Source: Hyphomicrobiales bacterium
GTDB lineage: Bacteria; Pseudomonadota; Alphaproteobacteria; Rhizobiales; Devosiaceae
Length of the DNA: 64,000 bases
Direction of reading: 5' to 3'
Assembly: GCA_900470445.1 (NCBI GenBank)
Contig: UCAU01000028.1
Location: 157,937-221,936 of the forward strand
Under the pieces are notes generated by a model. The model was not told where the DNA came from. It worked only from the letters and a program-made list of their open reading frames with translations, and searched no databases. A program made the position numbers and the translations under genes. Below are positions 25,819-36,245 of the stretch, in pieces (the stretch's first letter is position 1; each line of letters opens with the position of its first letter).

Positions 25819-26646
25819 ATGGGGCAGGGGGCACATGTCATTGTGGTGGGCAATGAGAAAGGCGGGTCGGGGAAGTCGACCACGGCGTTTCACCTCGCCA
25901 TTTATCTGATGCACCATGGCTATCGCGTCGCCACCATCGATGTGGACAGCCGCCAGCAGACCTTTACCCATTATGTGCGCAACCGCCGCGCCTGGACGCG
26001 GGAGCGGGGCCTTAATGTGCCCAATCCCAAGCATTTCCATCTGCCGACTGCCTGGGGCGATTCGATCAAGGACAATCAGCAGGCCGAGCTGGCGGTGTTC
26101 CGCAAGGCGATCGCCGAGGTGGATGGGGCCGTCGATTACCTGGTGATCGACACGCCTGGCTTTGACACCAATCTGACGCGGCTGGCCCATACCATGGCCG
26201 ATACGCTAGTGACCCCGCTCAATGACAGCCTGATCGATCTGAACGTGCTGGCGCGGGTGGACCCCGAGACGAACGAGCCGGTCGAAACCAGCCATTATGC
26301 ACGGCTGGTGCAACGGGCGCGCTCGGAACGGCTGGCGGCCGATGGCAAGACTATCGACTGGGTGCTGGTGCGGAACCGCATTTCCATGCTGGGCTCGCGC
26401 AATGCCAATCAGGTGCATGCGACACTGGAGCGGATCGGCACGCGCTTTGGCGCCAGGGTGGCCGATGGCATTGCCGAGCGGGTGATCTTTCGCTCGCTGT
26501 TTGCCAGCGGCATGACGGTGTTTGATCCGCTGGAGGAGGTCGCGCTGGGCGGCGCGCCGTCGATGTCCCATGTCAGCGCGCGACAGGAATACCGCAATTT
26601 GGTATCGGCGCTGCAATTGCCGGTGCGGCAGCGGATGGCCGCTTAG
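25819..26646 (+). CDS. mipZ: Division-plane positioning ATPase MipZ (copy 1)
   Basis: A 275-aa ParA/MinD-type ATPase. In Caulobacter MipZ binds ParB at the poles and blocks FtsZ assembly away from midcell. The P-loop with signature lysine is GNEKGGSGKSTTAFHL (11-26), the hydrolysis Asp is in ATIDVDSRQQTFTHYVRNRR, and Walker B is YLVIDTPGFDTNLTRLAH. ATG 25819 was chosen since the protein then begins MGQGAHVIVVGNEKGG like known MipZ. A second, closely similar copy follows after 93 nt. Confidence 0.92.
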   Translation: MGQGAHVIVVGNEKGGSGKSTTAFHLAIYLMHHGYRVATIDVDSRQQTFTHYVRNRRAWTRERGLNVPNPKHFHLPTAWGDSIKDNQQAELAVFRKAIAEVDGAVDYLVIDTPGFDTNLTRLAHTMADTLVTPLNDSLIDLNVLARVDPETNEPVETSHYARLVQRARSERLAADGKTIDWVLVRNRISMLGSRNANQVHATLERIGTRFGARVADGIAERVIFRSLFASGMTVFDPLEEVALGGAPSMSHVSARQEYRNLVSALQLPVRQRMAA

Positions 26647-26739
26647 GCTCTGCCTGTTCAGCAATATTTGTAACAGAACCACCCTTGCCCGGTGGCGCGA
26701 AACACTGACACTTGCCGGACGTAGTAGGAGTGATTTGCC

Positions 26740-27579
26740 GTGCGACAGGGCCCGCATGTCATCGTCGTCGGCAATGAGAAGGGCGGGTCGGGCAAATCGA
26801 CTACGGCCTTTCATCTGGTCATCTACCTGCTTTACCAAGGCCATCGGGTCGCTTCGATCGATGTGGACAGCCGCCAGCAGACCTTCACCCATTATGTGCG
26901 CAATCGGCGCGACTGGGCCAAGGCGCATGGCCTGAGCCTGCCCCATCCCACCCATTTCCACCTGCCATTGGCGCAGGGGGATTCGGTGAAGGAAAATCAC
27001 GGCCGCGAGTTCGAGATGTTCCGCCAGGCGATTGGCGAAGTGGACGATGACACCGATTTTTTGGTGATCGACACGCCGGGCTTCGACACCAATCTGACGC
27101 GGCTGGCGCATTCGCTGGCCGATACGCTGGTCACCCCGGTCAATGACAGCCTGATCGATCTCAACGTGCTGGCGCAGATGGACCCGGTGACGGGCGCGCC
27201 GCGCGAGATGAGCCATTATGCCCGGCTGGTGCAGCGAGCCCGCTCGGAGCGCCTGGCCATCGATGGCAAGACCATGGATTGGGTGCTGGTGCGCAACCGC
27301 ATCTCGATGCTGTCTTCGCGCAGCATGCGGCAGGTGCAGACCATGCTGGAGCGGATCGCTGCCCGTTTCGGCTGTCGCGTCGCCGAGGGCATTGCCGAGC
27401 GCGTGGTGTTCCGCTCGCTGTTTCCCATGGGCCTAACCGTGTTCGACCCGCTGGACGAAACGCTGCTAGGCGGATCGCCATCGCTGTCGCATGTGGGCGC
27501 GCGCGAGGAATATCGCGCGCTGGTGTCGGCACTACATCTGCCGGTCAAAGCCCGAGCCAAGGTGTCCGCCGAGGGGTAA
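26740..27579 (+). CDS. mipZ: Division-plane positioning ATPase MipZ (copy 2)
   Basis: A 279-aa paralogue starting at GTG 26740. It shares long identical stretches with copy 1 (GNEKGGSGKSTTAFHL, IDVDSRQQTFTHYVRNRR, VIDTPGFDTNLTRLAH, NDSLIDLNVLA, SHYARLVQRARSERLA). Differences cluster at 80-105 and at the C-terminus (KARAKVSAEG). All ATPase motifs are intact in both, so neither is obviously dead. The 93-nt gap has room for its own promoter. Separate roles, such as one not binding ParB or DNA, are possible but not shown by the sequence. Confidence 0.9.
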   Translation: MRQGPHVIVVGNEKGGSGKSTTAFHLVIYLLYQGHRVASIDVDSRQQTFTHYVRNRRDWAKAHGLSLPHPTHFHLPLAQGDSVKENHGREFEMFRQAIGEVDDDTDFLVIDTPGFDTNLTRLAHSLADTLVTPVNDSLIDLNVLAQMDPVTGAPREMSHYARLVQRARSERLAIDGKTMDWVLVRNRISMLSSRSMRQVQTMLERIAARFGCRVAEGIAERVVFRSLFPMGLTVFDPLDETLLGGSPSLSHVGAREEYRALVSALHLPVKARAKVSAEG

Positions 27580-27591
27580 CGAGAGCAGGGC

Positions 27592-28611
27592 TTAGGCTAC
27601 CAAATTCGCCAGCACAATCTCCCGCCACACCCGGTTGGGCGTCACCCAGGCGTCCCATTCATTGTAATGGCCCGAATAGATGACCACGGCCACGCCAGCG
27701 TCCGGCATGAGCCACAGCCGCTGGCCCCCATTGCCGAAGCCGGCCGCCCAGTTGCGCTCTCCGGATAGAGCCGGCGTGGGCGCCTCACCGAGAAACCACA
27801 GCCGGCCATAATGCAACCCGTCGCCCGTCTCGATGGCCGGCTTCAGCGATGCCTCGATCCAGCCCCGCGAGACGATGCGGCGTCCCTCGTGCTCGCCGCC
27901 CTTGAGCACCATATTGCCGATGCGCAGCAGGTCGCGCGGGCGCAGCCGCAGGCCGGAGGCGGCGGAGGCGACGCCATCGGCGCCGCTATTCCATTCGAAG
28001 CGCTCGATGCCGAGTGGGCCCAACAGCGTTTCGCGGGCAAAATCGGGCAGCGATTGCCCGGTGCCGCGGGCGATCAGTGCGCCGATCAGCGCCACGCTGC
28101 CGCCGGAATAGATCCAGCGTGTGCCCGGCTCGGCGACGACAGGCTGTTCGAGGACAAAGCGATAGCGATCCGGCGCGTTTTCCATGGCAATTTCGCTATT
28201 GAGCGGATCGGTATAGGGGCGGTTCTCGTCCCATTGCAGCCCCATACTCATGGTCAGGGCATGTTCGATCGTGATGCCGGCTTTGGACGTGTCGGTCTGA
28301 AGGTCGGGATAATCTGGGAATTGGGCGAAGAGCGGGGCTTCGGGCGGCGGCACCAGGCTCCGGTCGAGCGCTATGCCATAGAGCAGGCTGACCACGCTCT
28401 TGGTGACCGAGCGGAGGTCATGCAGCGTCTGCGCATCGAAGGTGACCTCACCGAGCGGCTTGCCCCAGTTTTCGTCTTGGCCAGTGTAATAAGTTTCGAG
28501 CGCCAATTCGCCCTTGTGGCCGACAAGCACGGCATGCAGGTGGCGGAGCAGGCCGGACTCGATGCCCGCTGCGAGCTTGCGGGGCAGGTCGGGGGAGAAG
28601 GATTGCGGCAT
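27592..28611 (-). CDS. Serine hydrolase, class C beta-lactamase-like family
   Basis: A 339-aa protein of the beta-lactamase/esterase fold without a signal peptide, so probably cytoplasmic. The nucleophile is in LRSVTKSVVSLLYG (SxxK), the second motif is YSGGSVALIG (YxG/N), and the C-terminal GFGNGGQRLW corresponds to the HxG/KTG strand. ATG 28611 has GGAG six bases upstream; a GTG at 28623 is the alternative. Such EstB-like enzymes hydrolyse esters or amides, and a resistance role is not implied. It is convergent with mipZ copy 2. Confidence 0.85.
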   Translation of the reverse strand: MPQSFSPDLPRKLAAGIESGLLRHLHAVLVGHKGELALETYYTGQDENWGKPLGEVTFDAQTLHDLRSVTKSVVSLLYGIALDRSLVPPPEAPLFAQFPDYPDLQTDTSKAGITIEHALTMSMGLQWDENRPYTDPLNSEIAMENAPDRYRFVLEQPVVAEPGTRWIYSGGSVALIGALIARGTGQSLPDFARETLLGPLGIERFEWNSGADGVASAASGLRLRPRDLLRIGNMVLKGGEHEGRRIVSRGWIEASLKPAIETGDGLHYGRLWFLGEAPTPALSGERNWAAGFGNGGQRLWLMPDAGVAVVIYSGHYNEWDAWVTPNRVWREIVLANLVA

Positions 28612-28702
28612 CGGGCGCTCCACGGTTGGACGTGAAGCCTAGTGAAATTTCGGGGGAAAATTCAAGGGCGCGTGGTGAGCGTCACGTTATCCTCCCCACC
28701 GC

Positions 28703-28783
28703 GTCACCCTCGGGCTCGACCCGAGGGCCGTTCGTCGCCTGTGCCGGATTGAGAGTGGCCCTCGGATCAAGTCCGAGGGAGAT
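28703..28783. repeat. Paired inverted repeat (dispersed palindrome family)
   Basis: CACCCTCGGGCTCGACCCGAGGGCC (about 28704-28729) and GGCCCTCGGATCAAGTCCGAGGG (about 28757-28780) are imperfect inverted copies, each itself palindromic (CCTCGG-N-CCGAGG). The layout resembles BIME-like intergenic elements. It is unrelated to the 12811/13761 and 13891 repeats. Nothing else was seen in 28612-28831. Confidence 0.7.
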
Positions 28784-28831
28784 ACGGTGGGCGCGGCAGC
28801 ATTGCAGATGGGCTAGGAGACCTCAGTTAGC

Positions 28832-29101
28832 CTACCGCTTGCCAAAACTCATACGCAAAGCGCGCTTGCCGCCGGGGGCAAAAACGTCGATGTCGATATG
28901 GACCGGCTCCTGCACCATGCGGCGGGTGCGGGCGGAGAGGGCCAGCACGACGCCGAGCAGGTCGCCGACGCCGCGGCGGCGCGGCAGCATGCGGCCGGTC
29001 ATTCCGGCCAGCACGCGGTTGCGCGCGGCCATGTCGTCCGAGGTCAGGGCTGAGCGGCCAATGAAACTGGCAAGCTCGGCGAGGGCAGTACGTTCGCTCA
29101 T
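28832..29101 (-). CDS. Conserved hypothetical protein (89 aa)
   Basis: Not recognised. The protein has a helical N-terminal half (RTALAELASFIGRSALTSDDMAARNRVLAGMTGRML), a basic loop PRRRG, a hydrophobic helix LLGVVLALSARTRRMV and a beta-like C-terminus HIDIDVFAPGGKRALRM. It is likely soluble, without a signal peptide. It is transcribed in the same direction as the carboxypeptidase gene 79 nt upstream and could be cotranscribed with it. Confidence 0.55.
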   Translation of the reverse strand: MSERTALAELASFIGRSALTSDDMAARNRVLAGMTGRMLPRRRGVGDLLGVVLALSARTRRMVQEPVHIDIDVFAPGGKRALRMSFGKR

Positions 29102-29180
29102 TGGGCTACTCCAAACACAGGCACCAATTTGCTTCCCTGGTCACCGGCGATGCGTGCCGCCGGTCATTCTCGTTATCTCG

Positions 29181-30767
29181 TTAGCTCTGCATGGCCAGGC
29201 AGGACAGGTTCTGCTGCTTGAGCTGGTTGCACATGGCCGTGGCCCCGTCGCGATCGCCAAAGCCGACAAAGCGAGCGCGGAAGAAGGTCTGGCCGTTCTT
29301 TTCGAAGCGTTCCACATAGGAGCGGAAATCACCGAGCGTGCCGACCTTGCCGGCGGCATCCGAGAGCATGGCGCGGGCGCTGTCTTCCGACGGGCCGGCG
29401 CCGATCTGCACGACCCAGCCACCGGGTGGCACGTCGCTGGCAGCAACCTGCACCGAGCCCGAGGTCATCAGGTCGACAGGCTGTTCCTGCGCGGCGGCGG
29501 GCGCCTGCATTTCGAGCGGAGCGGAGGGCGCAGTCTGGCCAAGGGCGGCCGGGGGCGCGCCCAGATTATAGGTATCGCTCAACCAGGCGCCGATAACGTC
29601 CTGGCTGGGATATTCCGGCTGCGGCGCCTGGCTGGGCGCGGCCAGGATATTGGCGGCCTGCACGGCAGGCTGCAGGCCCAGATCAGCGGGCATGGGCTGG
29701 GGAACGGGGGCGGCATTGGCCACGGACACTTCCGGCGCCATGGCAGCGCGCGGCTGGGCCTGGGCGCCATTGGCGGCCACCAACTGAGCCAGGCGGAAGC
29801 CGGGCAGGGGCATGGGCTGCACGAATACCGGCTGGCTCGGCTGGGCGACCGCGACTTGAACGGTGGCGCTGCCCTGGCGGCCCGGCTGGGGGATCATTGC
29901 GGTCTGCAGGTAATTGCCCTGGCGGCTCTTGGGCAGGTAATTGGCAACCAGCTGGCGGACCTTCTCATCGCGGGCGCCGCTGGAATTGAAGCCGAAAGCG
30001 ACCACGACGATGTGGCGATTATCGCGGCGGGCGGCGGTCAGCAGGTTGGAGCCGGCGGCATTGATATAGCCGGTCTTAATACCGTCCACGGCGCCCATAT
30101 AGCCCAGCACGCGATTGTGGTTGCCATAGGTGTTCTTGCCGTAGCTGAAGCTCTTGGTCTGGAAGAATTCGTAATAGTTCGGGAAGTGCTGATAGACGGC
30201 GATGCCCAGGATAGCCTGGTCGCGCACGGTGGTGATCTGACCGCCATCGGGCAGGCCCGAGGCATTGCGGTATGTGGTATTGCGCATGCCCAGGGCCCGG
30301 GCCGTGGCGGTCATGCGTTCGGCAAATTTGGCTTCCGAGCCCGAAATGTGCTCGGCGATAACGCGGGCCATGTCGTTGGCCGACAGGGTCACCAGCGCCT
30401 TGATGGCGTCTTCCACGGTAATGGTCGAACCAGCGCGCAGGCCCAGCTTGGTGGGCACGGCCGCCGCAGCGAAGCGGGACACGGTCATTTTGGTGGAGAG
30501 CTTGAGATTGCCCGCGCTTAATTCCTGAAACAGGATGTAGAGCGTCATGACCTTGGTGACGGAGGCAGGATAGCGGCGGCTATCGGCGGCCTCTTCATAC
30601 ATCACCTGCCCGGATTTGGCGTCGACCACGATGCCGGCATATTTGCGGAGATTTTCGATAGCCTGTGCGGGCGCTACGGTATGAGCCGTAACTGCAAACA
30701 GGACGAGGACTGCGGCAAAGGCGCGGACAACAACCGTACGCCATGGGGATTTCGCCTGAGAAGCCAC
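29181..30767 (-). CDS. D-alanyl-D-alanine carboxypeptidase (PBP5/6 type) with C-terminal SPOR domain
   Basis: A 528-aa periplasmic enzyme trimming peptidoglycan stem peptides. The signal peptide spans about 1-35 (VVVRAFAAVLVLFAVTAHTVAPAQA). The three active-site motifs are YPASVTKVMT (Ser69-Lys72), SAND (about 129-132) and KTGY (231-234). A long Pro/Ala/Gln-rich linker (about 285-440) leads to a SPOR domain from WVVQIGAGPSEDSA to the end, which binds denuded septal glycan. GTG 30767 has GGAG six bases upstream; a TTG at 30779 is the alternative. The SPOR fusion points to septal action. Confidence 0.93.
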   Translation of the reverse strand: MASQAKSPWRTVVVRAFAAVLVLFAVTAHTVAPAQAIENLRKYAGIVVDAKSGQVMYEEAADSRRYPASVTKVMTLYILFQELSAGNLKLSTKMTVSRFAAAAVPTKLGLRAGSTITVEDAIKALVTLSANDMARVIAEHISGSEAKFAERMTATARALGMRNTTYRNASGLPDGGQITTVRDQAILGIAVYQHFPNYYEFFQTKSFSYGKNTYGNHNRVLGYMGAVDGIKTGYINAAGSNLLTAARRDNRHIVVVAFGFNSSGARDEKVRQLVANYLPKSRQGNYLQTAMIPQPGRQGSATVQVAVAQPSQPVFVQPMPLPGFRLAQLVAANGAQAQPRAAMAPEVSVANAAPVPQPMPADLGLQPAVQAANILAAPSQAPQPEYPSQDVIGAWLSDTYNLGAPPAALGQTAPSAPLEMQAPAAAQEQPVDLMTSGSVQVAASDVPPGGWVVQIGAGPSEDSARAMLSDAAGKVGTLGDFRSYVERFEKNGQTFFRARFVGFGDRDGATAMCNQLKQQNLSCLAMQS

Positions 30768-31046
30768 CCGGTACTCCAACTCTTATTCCTCGGACGCTTC
30801 TGCGCCCGTACGCAACACATGACTGGCGGAGATTCCGGTGTGCCCCAAACACTCCGGCTTTCCTCTCCTTGTTGGAGATTACTGCGACGCCGTTACCATT
30901 CCGTAAAATGCCACCGAATTTGTCATGAGTGTGGAGAGCCGGTCACGGGCAGTGGTGGAGGGGGATTCCATTTTGTACGATTCTTCGTGATCAGCCGAAT
31001 GCACCGGTACCGTTCCCGCCGCCTGCTCGGCGCAAAAGGGGCTGCT

Positions 31047-31547
31047 ATGAAACGTATGGTTCGTCTGTTTGTCGTTGCTATTATGCTTTTCGTGGCTGGG
31101 GTGCCGATTGCATCGGCGGCGAGCCTCCAGAATGGCCGGTGGTACAAGGCCTGCGACGGTAACGCTTGCATTGTTGGAATTCGTTCTCAGCAGGGCGTCT
31201 CCTATTGGGTCCGCAATGATCCGTCCCAGGGGCAGTCGCGATTGCTGGCGGTCGCGCGGGTTTGGCCAGATGTACTTCTGCCTTACGGGGTGACCTGGAC
31301 GATTGATCGCGGCCTTGAGATCAGGGTGCCTTTTATGAAGTGCGACGGAAGCTGGTGCACGGCGCAAGTCGTTCTGAACGAAGATTATCTTGCCCAGTTG
31401 AAGGGTGGGGCGTCATATCGCCTGGGCGTGAATGTTGACGGTCGCGACAAGGTCATTGAGTTGACCTTGCGGGGCTTCAGCGCGGCATGGGATGGCGAAC
31501 CAACCACGTCTCTTGCCGATTTGTTGGCATTTCTTGACGCGAAGTGA
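31047..31547 (+). CDS. Invasion-associated locus B (IalB)-like secreted protein
   Basis: A 166-aa protein with a signal peptide (MKRMVRLFVVAIMLFVAGVPIASA). The mature domain begins NGRWYKACDGNACIVG and has a second Cys pair in MKCDGSWCTAQVVLNED, then LGVNVDGRDKVIELTLRGFSAA. The Cys pairs and length match the IalB family (PF06776) common in alphaproteobacteria, first described for Bartonella erythrocyte invasion, though most members are in free-living species. AAGGGG precedes ATG 31047. It is divergent from the carboxypeptidase gene. Confidence 0.8.
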   Translation: MKRMVRLFVVAIMLFVAGVPIASAASLQNGRWYKACDGNACIVGIRSQQGVSYWVRNDPSQGQSRLLAVARVWPDVLLPYGVTWTIDRGLEIRVPFMKCDGSWCTAQVVLNEDYLAQLKGGASYRLGVNVDGRDKVIELTLRGFSAAWDGEPTTSLADLLAFLDAK

Positions 31548-31614
31548 TCGCCAAAAGGCAGAAGGTGGCTTTTTGGCCGTAACGCTGCAGCGGTTCCCCC
31601 TCGTTTTGGCGATC
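31546..31614 (+). promoter_or_regulatory. Alternative hairpins sharing one arm, just after the ialB-like gene
   Basis: GATCGCCAAAA (31546-31556), overlapping the stop codon, can pair with TTTTGGCGATC (31604-31614, 11 bp) or, over the shorter GCCAAAA part, with TTTTGGC (31571-31577). The two pairings exclude each other. Whether this matters for termination or RNA stability is unknown. Confidence 0.35.
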
Positions 31615-31686
31615 GCGAAGCGGTGCGAAAGCCTGCCTGCCTTCCTCGCCGCTCGCGCGGAAGCGCAGCCGGATTACCCGGAAAGC

Positions 31687-31707
31687 GCCGGTTAACCGGC
31701 CTTTTTT
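31687..31707 (+). terminator. Rho-independent terminator upstream of clpS
   Basis: GCCGG-TTAA-CCGGC (31687-31700) is a palindrome followed, after one C, by six Ts. It lies about 140 nt after the ialB-like stop and just before the clpS promoter. Confidence 0.65.
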
Positions 31708-31737
31708 CGCTGTCACAAAAACGCGATGCATTGCCCC

Positions 31738-31767
31738 TTAACACGGGCCTGATTTTGCCTACATAAT
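31738..31767 (+). promoter_or_regulatory. clpS: Candidate sigma-70-type promoter of clpS-clpA
   Basis: TTAACA (31738-31743) and CATAAT (31762-31767) are spaced by 18 nt; transcription would begin at about 31774. This favours ATG 31813 over ATG 31777 as the clpS start. Confidence 0.45.
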
Positions 31768-31812
31768 GGGTCCACCATGCTGCTTCGTTTCTCTTACGAC
31801 AGATGTCTTCCT

Positions 31813-32232
31813 ATGACCGATATTGACCTCCTCGCCATGACCGATGAGGCCCCGGGCGCACTGCGTCTGGAGCCGATGCCCGCTTGGGCCGGGCCCAAGG
31901 AGGATGATGGCGGCAAGGATGGCGGGGGAAAGAACGGCACCGAAACCGGGACGATCACCAAGACCCGGCCAAAAACCAAGCGCCCAAACCTTTATCGCGT
32001 GCTTTTGCTGAATGACGACTACACTCCGATGGAGTTCGTCGTGCTGGTCCTGCAGGATGTGTTCAACAAGACGCGTGAGGAGGCGATGCGCATCATGCTG
32101 CATGTTCACCAAAAGGGGGTGGGTGAATGCGGCGTCTATCCATACGAGGTTGCCGAAACCAAGGTGACCCGCGTCATGGACACTGCACGCAAAAATCAGC
32201 ATCCGCTGCAATGCGTGATGGAAAAGCAATAG
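31813..32232 (+). CDS. clpS: ATP-dependent Clp protease adaptor ClpS
   Basis: A 139-aa adaptor that delivers N-degron substrates to ClpAP. A disordered, charged N-terminal extension (about 1-55, [15 protein letters not shown]) precedes the conserved core: [19 protein letters not shown], with LNDDYTPM forming the N-degron pocket, [31 protein letters not shown], and HPLQCVMEK. An upstream ATG at 31777 would add 12 residues. clpA starts 9 nt after its stop. Confidence 0.93.
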   Translation: MTDIDLLAMTDEAPGALRLEPMPAWAGPKEDDGGKDGGGKNGTETGTITKTRPKTKRPNLYRVLLLNDDYTPMEFVVLVLQDVFNKTREEAMRIMLHVHQKGVGECGVYPYEVAETKVTRVMDTARKNQHPLQCVMEKQ

Positions 32233-32241
32233 GAACATCAT

Positions 32242-34581
<2,340 letters not shown>

Positions 34582-34584
34582 TGC

Positions 34585-34614
34585 AAAAGGCCCGGAGCGA
34601 TCCGGGCCTTTTTT
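34585..34614 (+). terminator. Rho-independent terminator of clpS-clpA
   Basis: AAAAGGCCCGGA (34585-34596) pairs with TCCGGGCCTTTT (34601-34612), 12 bp, loop GCGA, ending in a six-T run. It begins 4 nt after the clpA stop. Confidence 0.95.
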
Positions 34615-34729
34615 GTTATTGAGCGTCAGGGGAGCGCGCCTTTCTTGCTGAACAACGGCACGACCATCGCCAGCGAGTGGCGGCTTTCGACTCCGCCCTT
34701 GCCGGACAAGGCGCCAAAAGTCGCCGGCT

Positions 34730-35230
34730 CTACTTGATCACTTCCATCGCCATGCGCAGGGCGATGCTCGGGCGTTCTTCAACCAGATCTTTGATCAGCG
34801 GCAATGTGCTACGCCAGCCAAAGGCCACATGCCTTTCACCGGACTCGGGTCCTATTTCGAACGTCTTACCCCTTCGGACGGGGGATGGTGGCACGGTATG
34901 GGAAACCGATAGCGTTACGCCTGATGCGACTGGCATCAGGCGAAGTGTGACGCGCGAATAGCTTTCAGGAACATCAGGCAGACCAGATATTCGTGGGAGG
35001 AATTCGTAGGCGAGCACCGATGGCTGGGTGCATTCAAGCACGGTGCCTTTGTCCTTATAGCGCTTGGACCCGATATGGGCCGTGATGCTGATCGGCGATC
35101 CCGGCTGCCAATCTGTATCGAAGTCGGCACTCCGCCAGATTCGCGCCTTGGCGCGGTCAATAAGCACGCTCCATACAGCCTCAGGAGCCGCCGCGATCTC
35201 AATCGATTGGGTGACCACTGCATCGACCAT
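34730..35230 (-). CDS. SRPBCC-domain protein (polyketide cyclase/dehydrase-like)
   Basis: A 166-aa START-like protein from ATG 35230 (GGGGG five bases upstream): VTQSIEIAAAPEAVWSVLIDRAKARIW, then PISITAHIGSKRYKDKGTVLE, RVTLRLMPVASGVTLSVSHTV, and a C-terminal helix. It probably binds a small hydrophobic ligand; the function is unknown. The 35231-35443 interval upstream shows no recognisable feature. Confidence 0.75.
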   Translation of the reverse strand: MVDAVVTQSIEIAAAPEAVWSVLIDRAKARIWRSADFDTDWQPGSPISITAHIGSKRYKDKGTVLECTQPSVLAYEFLPRISGLPDVPESYSRVTLRLMPVASGVTLSVSHTVPPSPVRRGKTFEIGPESGERHVAFGWRSTLPLIKDLVEERPSIALRMAMEVIK

Positions 35231-35443
35231 CCATTCCCCCAGAATTTGACCAGGCCACGCTGACCCACGATGCACGTACTTTAGATGGTGTGCGGTCTGT
35301 CCTGCCTGTTGTCGTCCGAAAGCGGCCTTTCCGCAATCCACCCCAAAGGCACCGGGCCGCCACCGACCCCAATTCAGTTCTGGGGATTTAGACAAGCTCG
35401 CTGCGAAGCGGGCGTTGCTGGCAAGCGCAATTCTAGTGAGGCC

Positions 35444-36174
35444 CTACCAGGGGACGTTGCCCTGCGGCTCGATAAAGCTGCCGGAAACGGCATCGGGGCC
35501 GAGCAAGGCATACTCGACCGGAAGGCGTGCACCTTCGGCAGGTGTCATGAAGCCGTTGCCGCCTGTCAGGTCGGTCTTGACATAGCCTGGGGCAACCGAG
35601 TTCACGACAATGGAGGTGTCCCTCAGTTCCGCTGCCAACTGGACTGTCAGCATGTTGAGCGCGGCCTTGGACGCATTGTATCCGATCAGCCGGGCCTCGT
35701 AATAAGGCGAGCTCGGATCGCCATTGATTGCCAGCGAACCCAGCGTCGTTGAAAGGTTGACGATGCGACCGGCGCTCGAGCGGCGCAGCAAGGGCAGCAT
35801 GGCCTGCGTAACGGCAAGGGTGCCCAGAAAATTGGTTTCCATAAGCCGGCGCGTCGCGGCCGTCGAACTAACGGAAGGCGGACCATCTTCGGGATCGACG
35901 ATCCCGGCATTGTTGATGAGAATGTCGAGCCGGTTATATTTGGCGGCAATCTTTGCAGCCGCCGAAGCTATGCTCGCCTCTCTGTGAGGTCGATTTCGAT
36001 CGCCTCGATGTCCAGCCCGGTCTTTGCCAGATCGCTGGCGGCATCCTGGCCGCGCTGCAGGTTTCGCGCCCCCATGATCACCGCAATGCCGGCCCGGGCC
36101 AATTGCCGGGCAATTTCCAAACCGATGCCTTTGTTGGCGCCGGTCACAAGCGCGACCTTCTTCATATCCGTCAT
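35444..36174 (-). pseudogene. Short-chain dehydrogenase/reductase gene broken by a frameshift
   Basis: The N-terminal part (from ATG 36174) has the Rossmann motif VALVTGANKGIGLEIARQLARAG and runs into a stop at 35968-35970. Reading on in another frame gives LDILINNAGI, then METNFLGTLAVTQAML, the catalytic YNASKAALN and VAPGYVKTDLTGG to the stop at 35444. One base appears missing near 35972-35980. Restored, it would be an intact ~243-aa SDR of the carbonyl-reductase type. It is either a true pseudogene or a sequencing error. It is divergent from a TetR gene that probably controls it. Confidence 0.8.
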
Positions 36175-36245
36175 TGAATTTCCTTAGATATCAGCCGAAA
36201 TGTGCGATCAATATATGAAGGATTATTCGTTTTTGGGATTCGCAT

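Noticed and set aside
34626..34727. Short minus-strand frame (ending PLFSKKGALP) between the clpA terminator and the SRPBCC gene
   Set aside because: It has no start of its own and continues as an off-frame shadow of the SRPBCC gene; it might be a remnant but nothing proves it.
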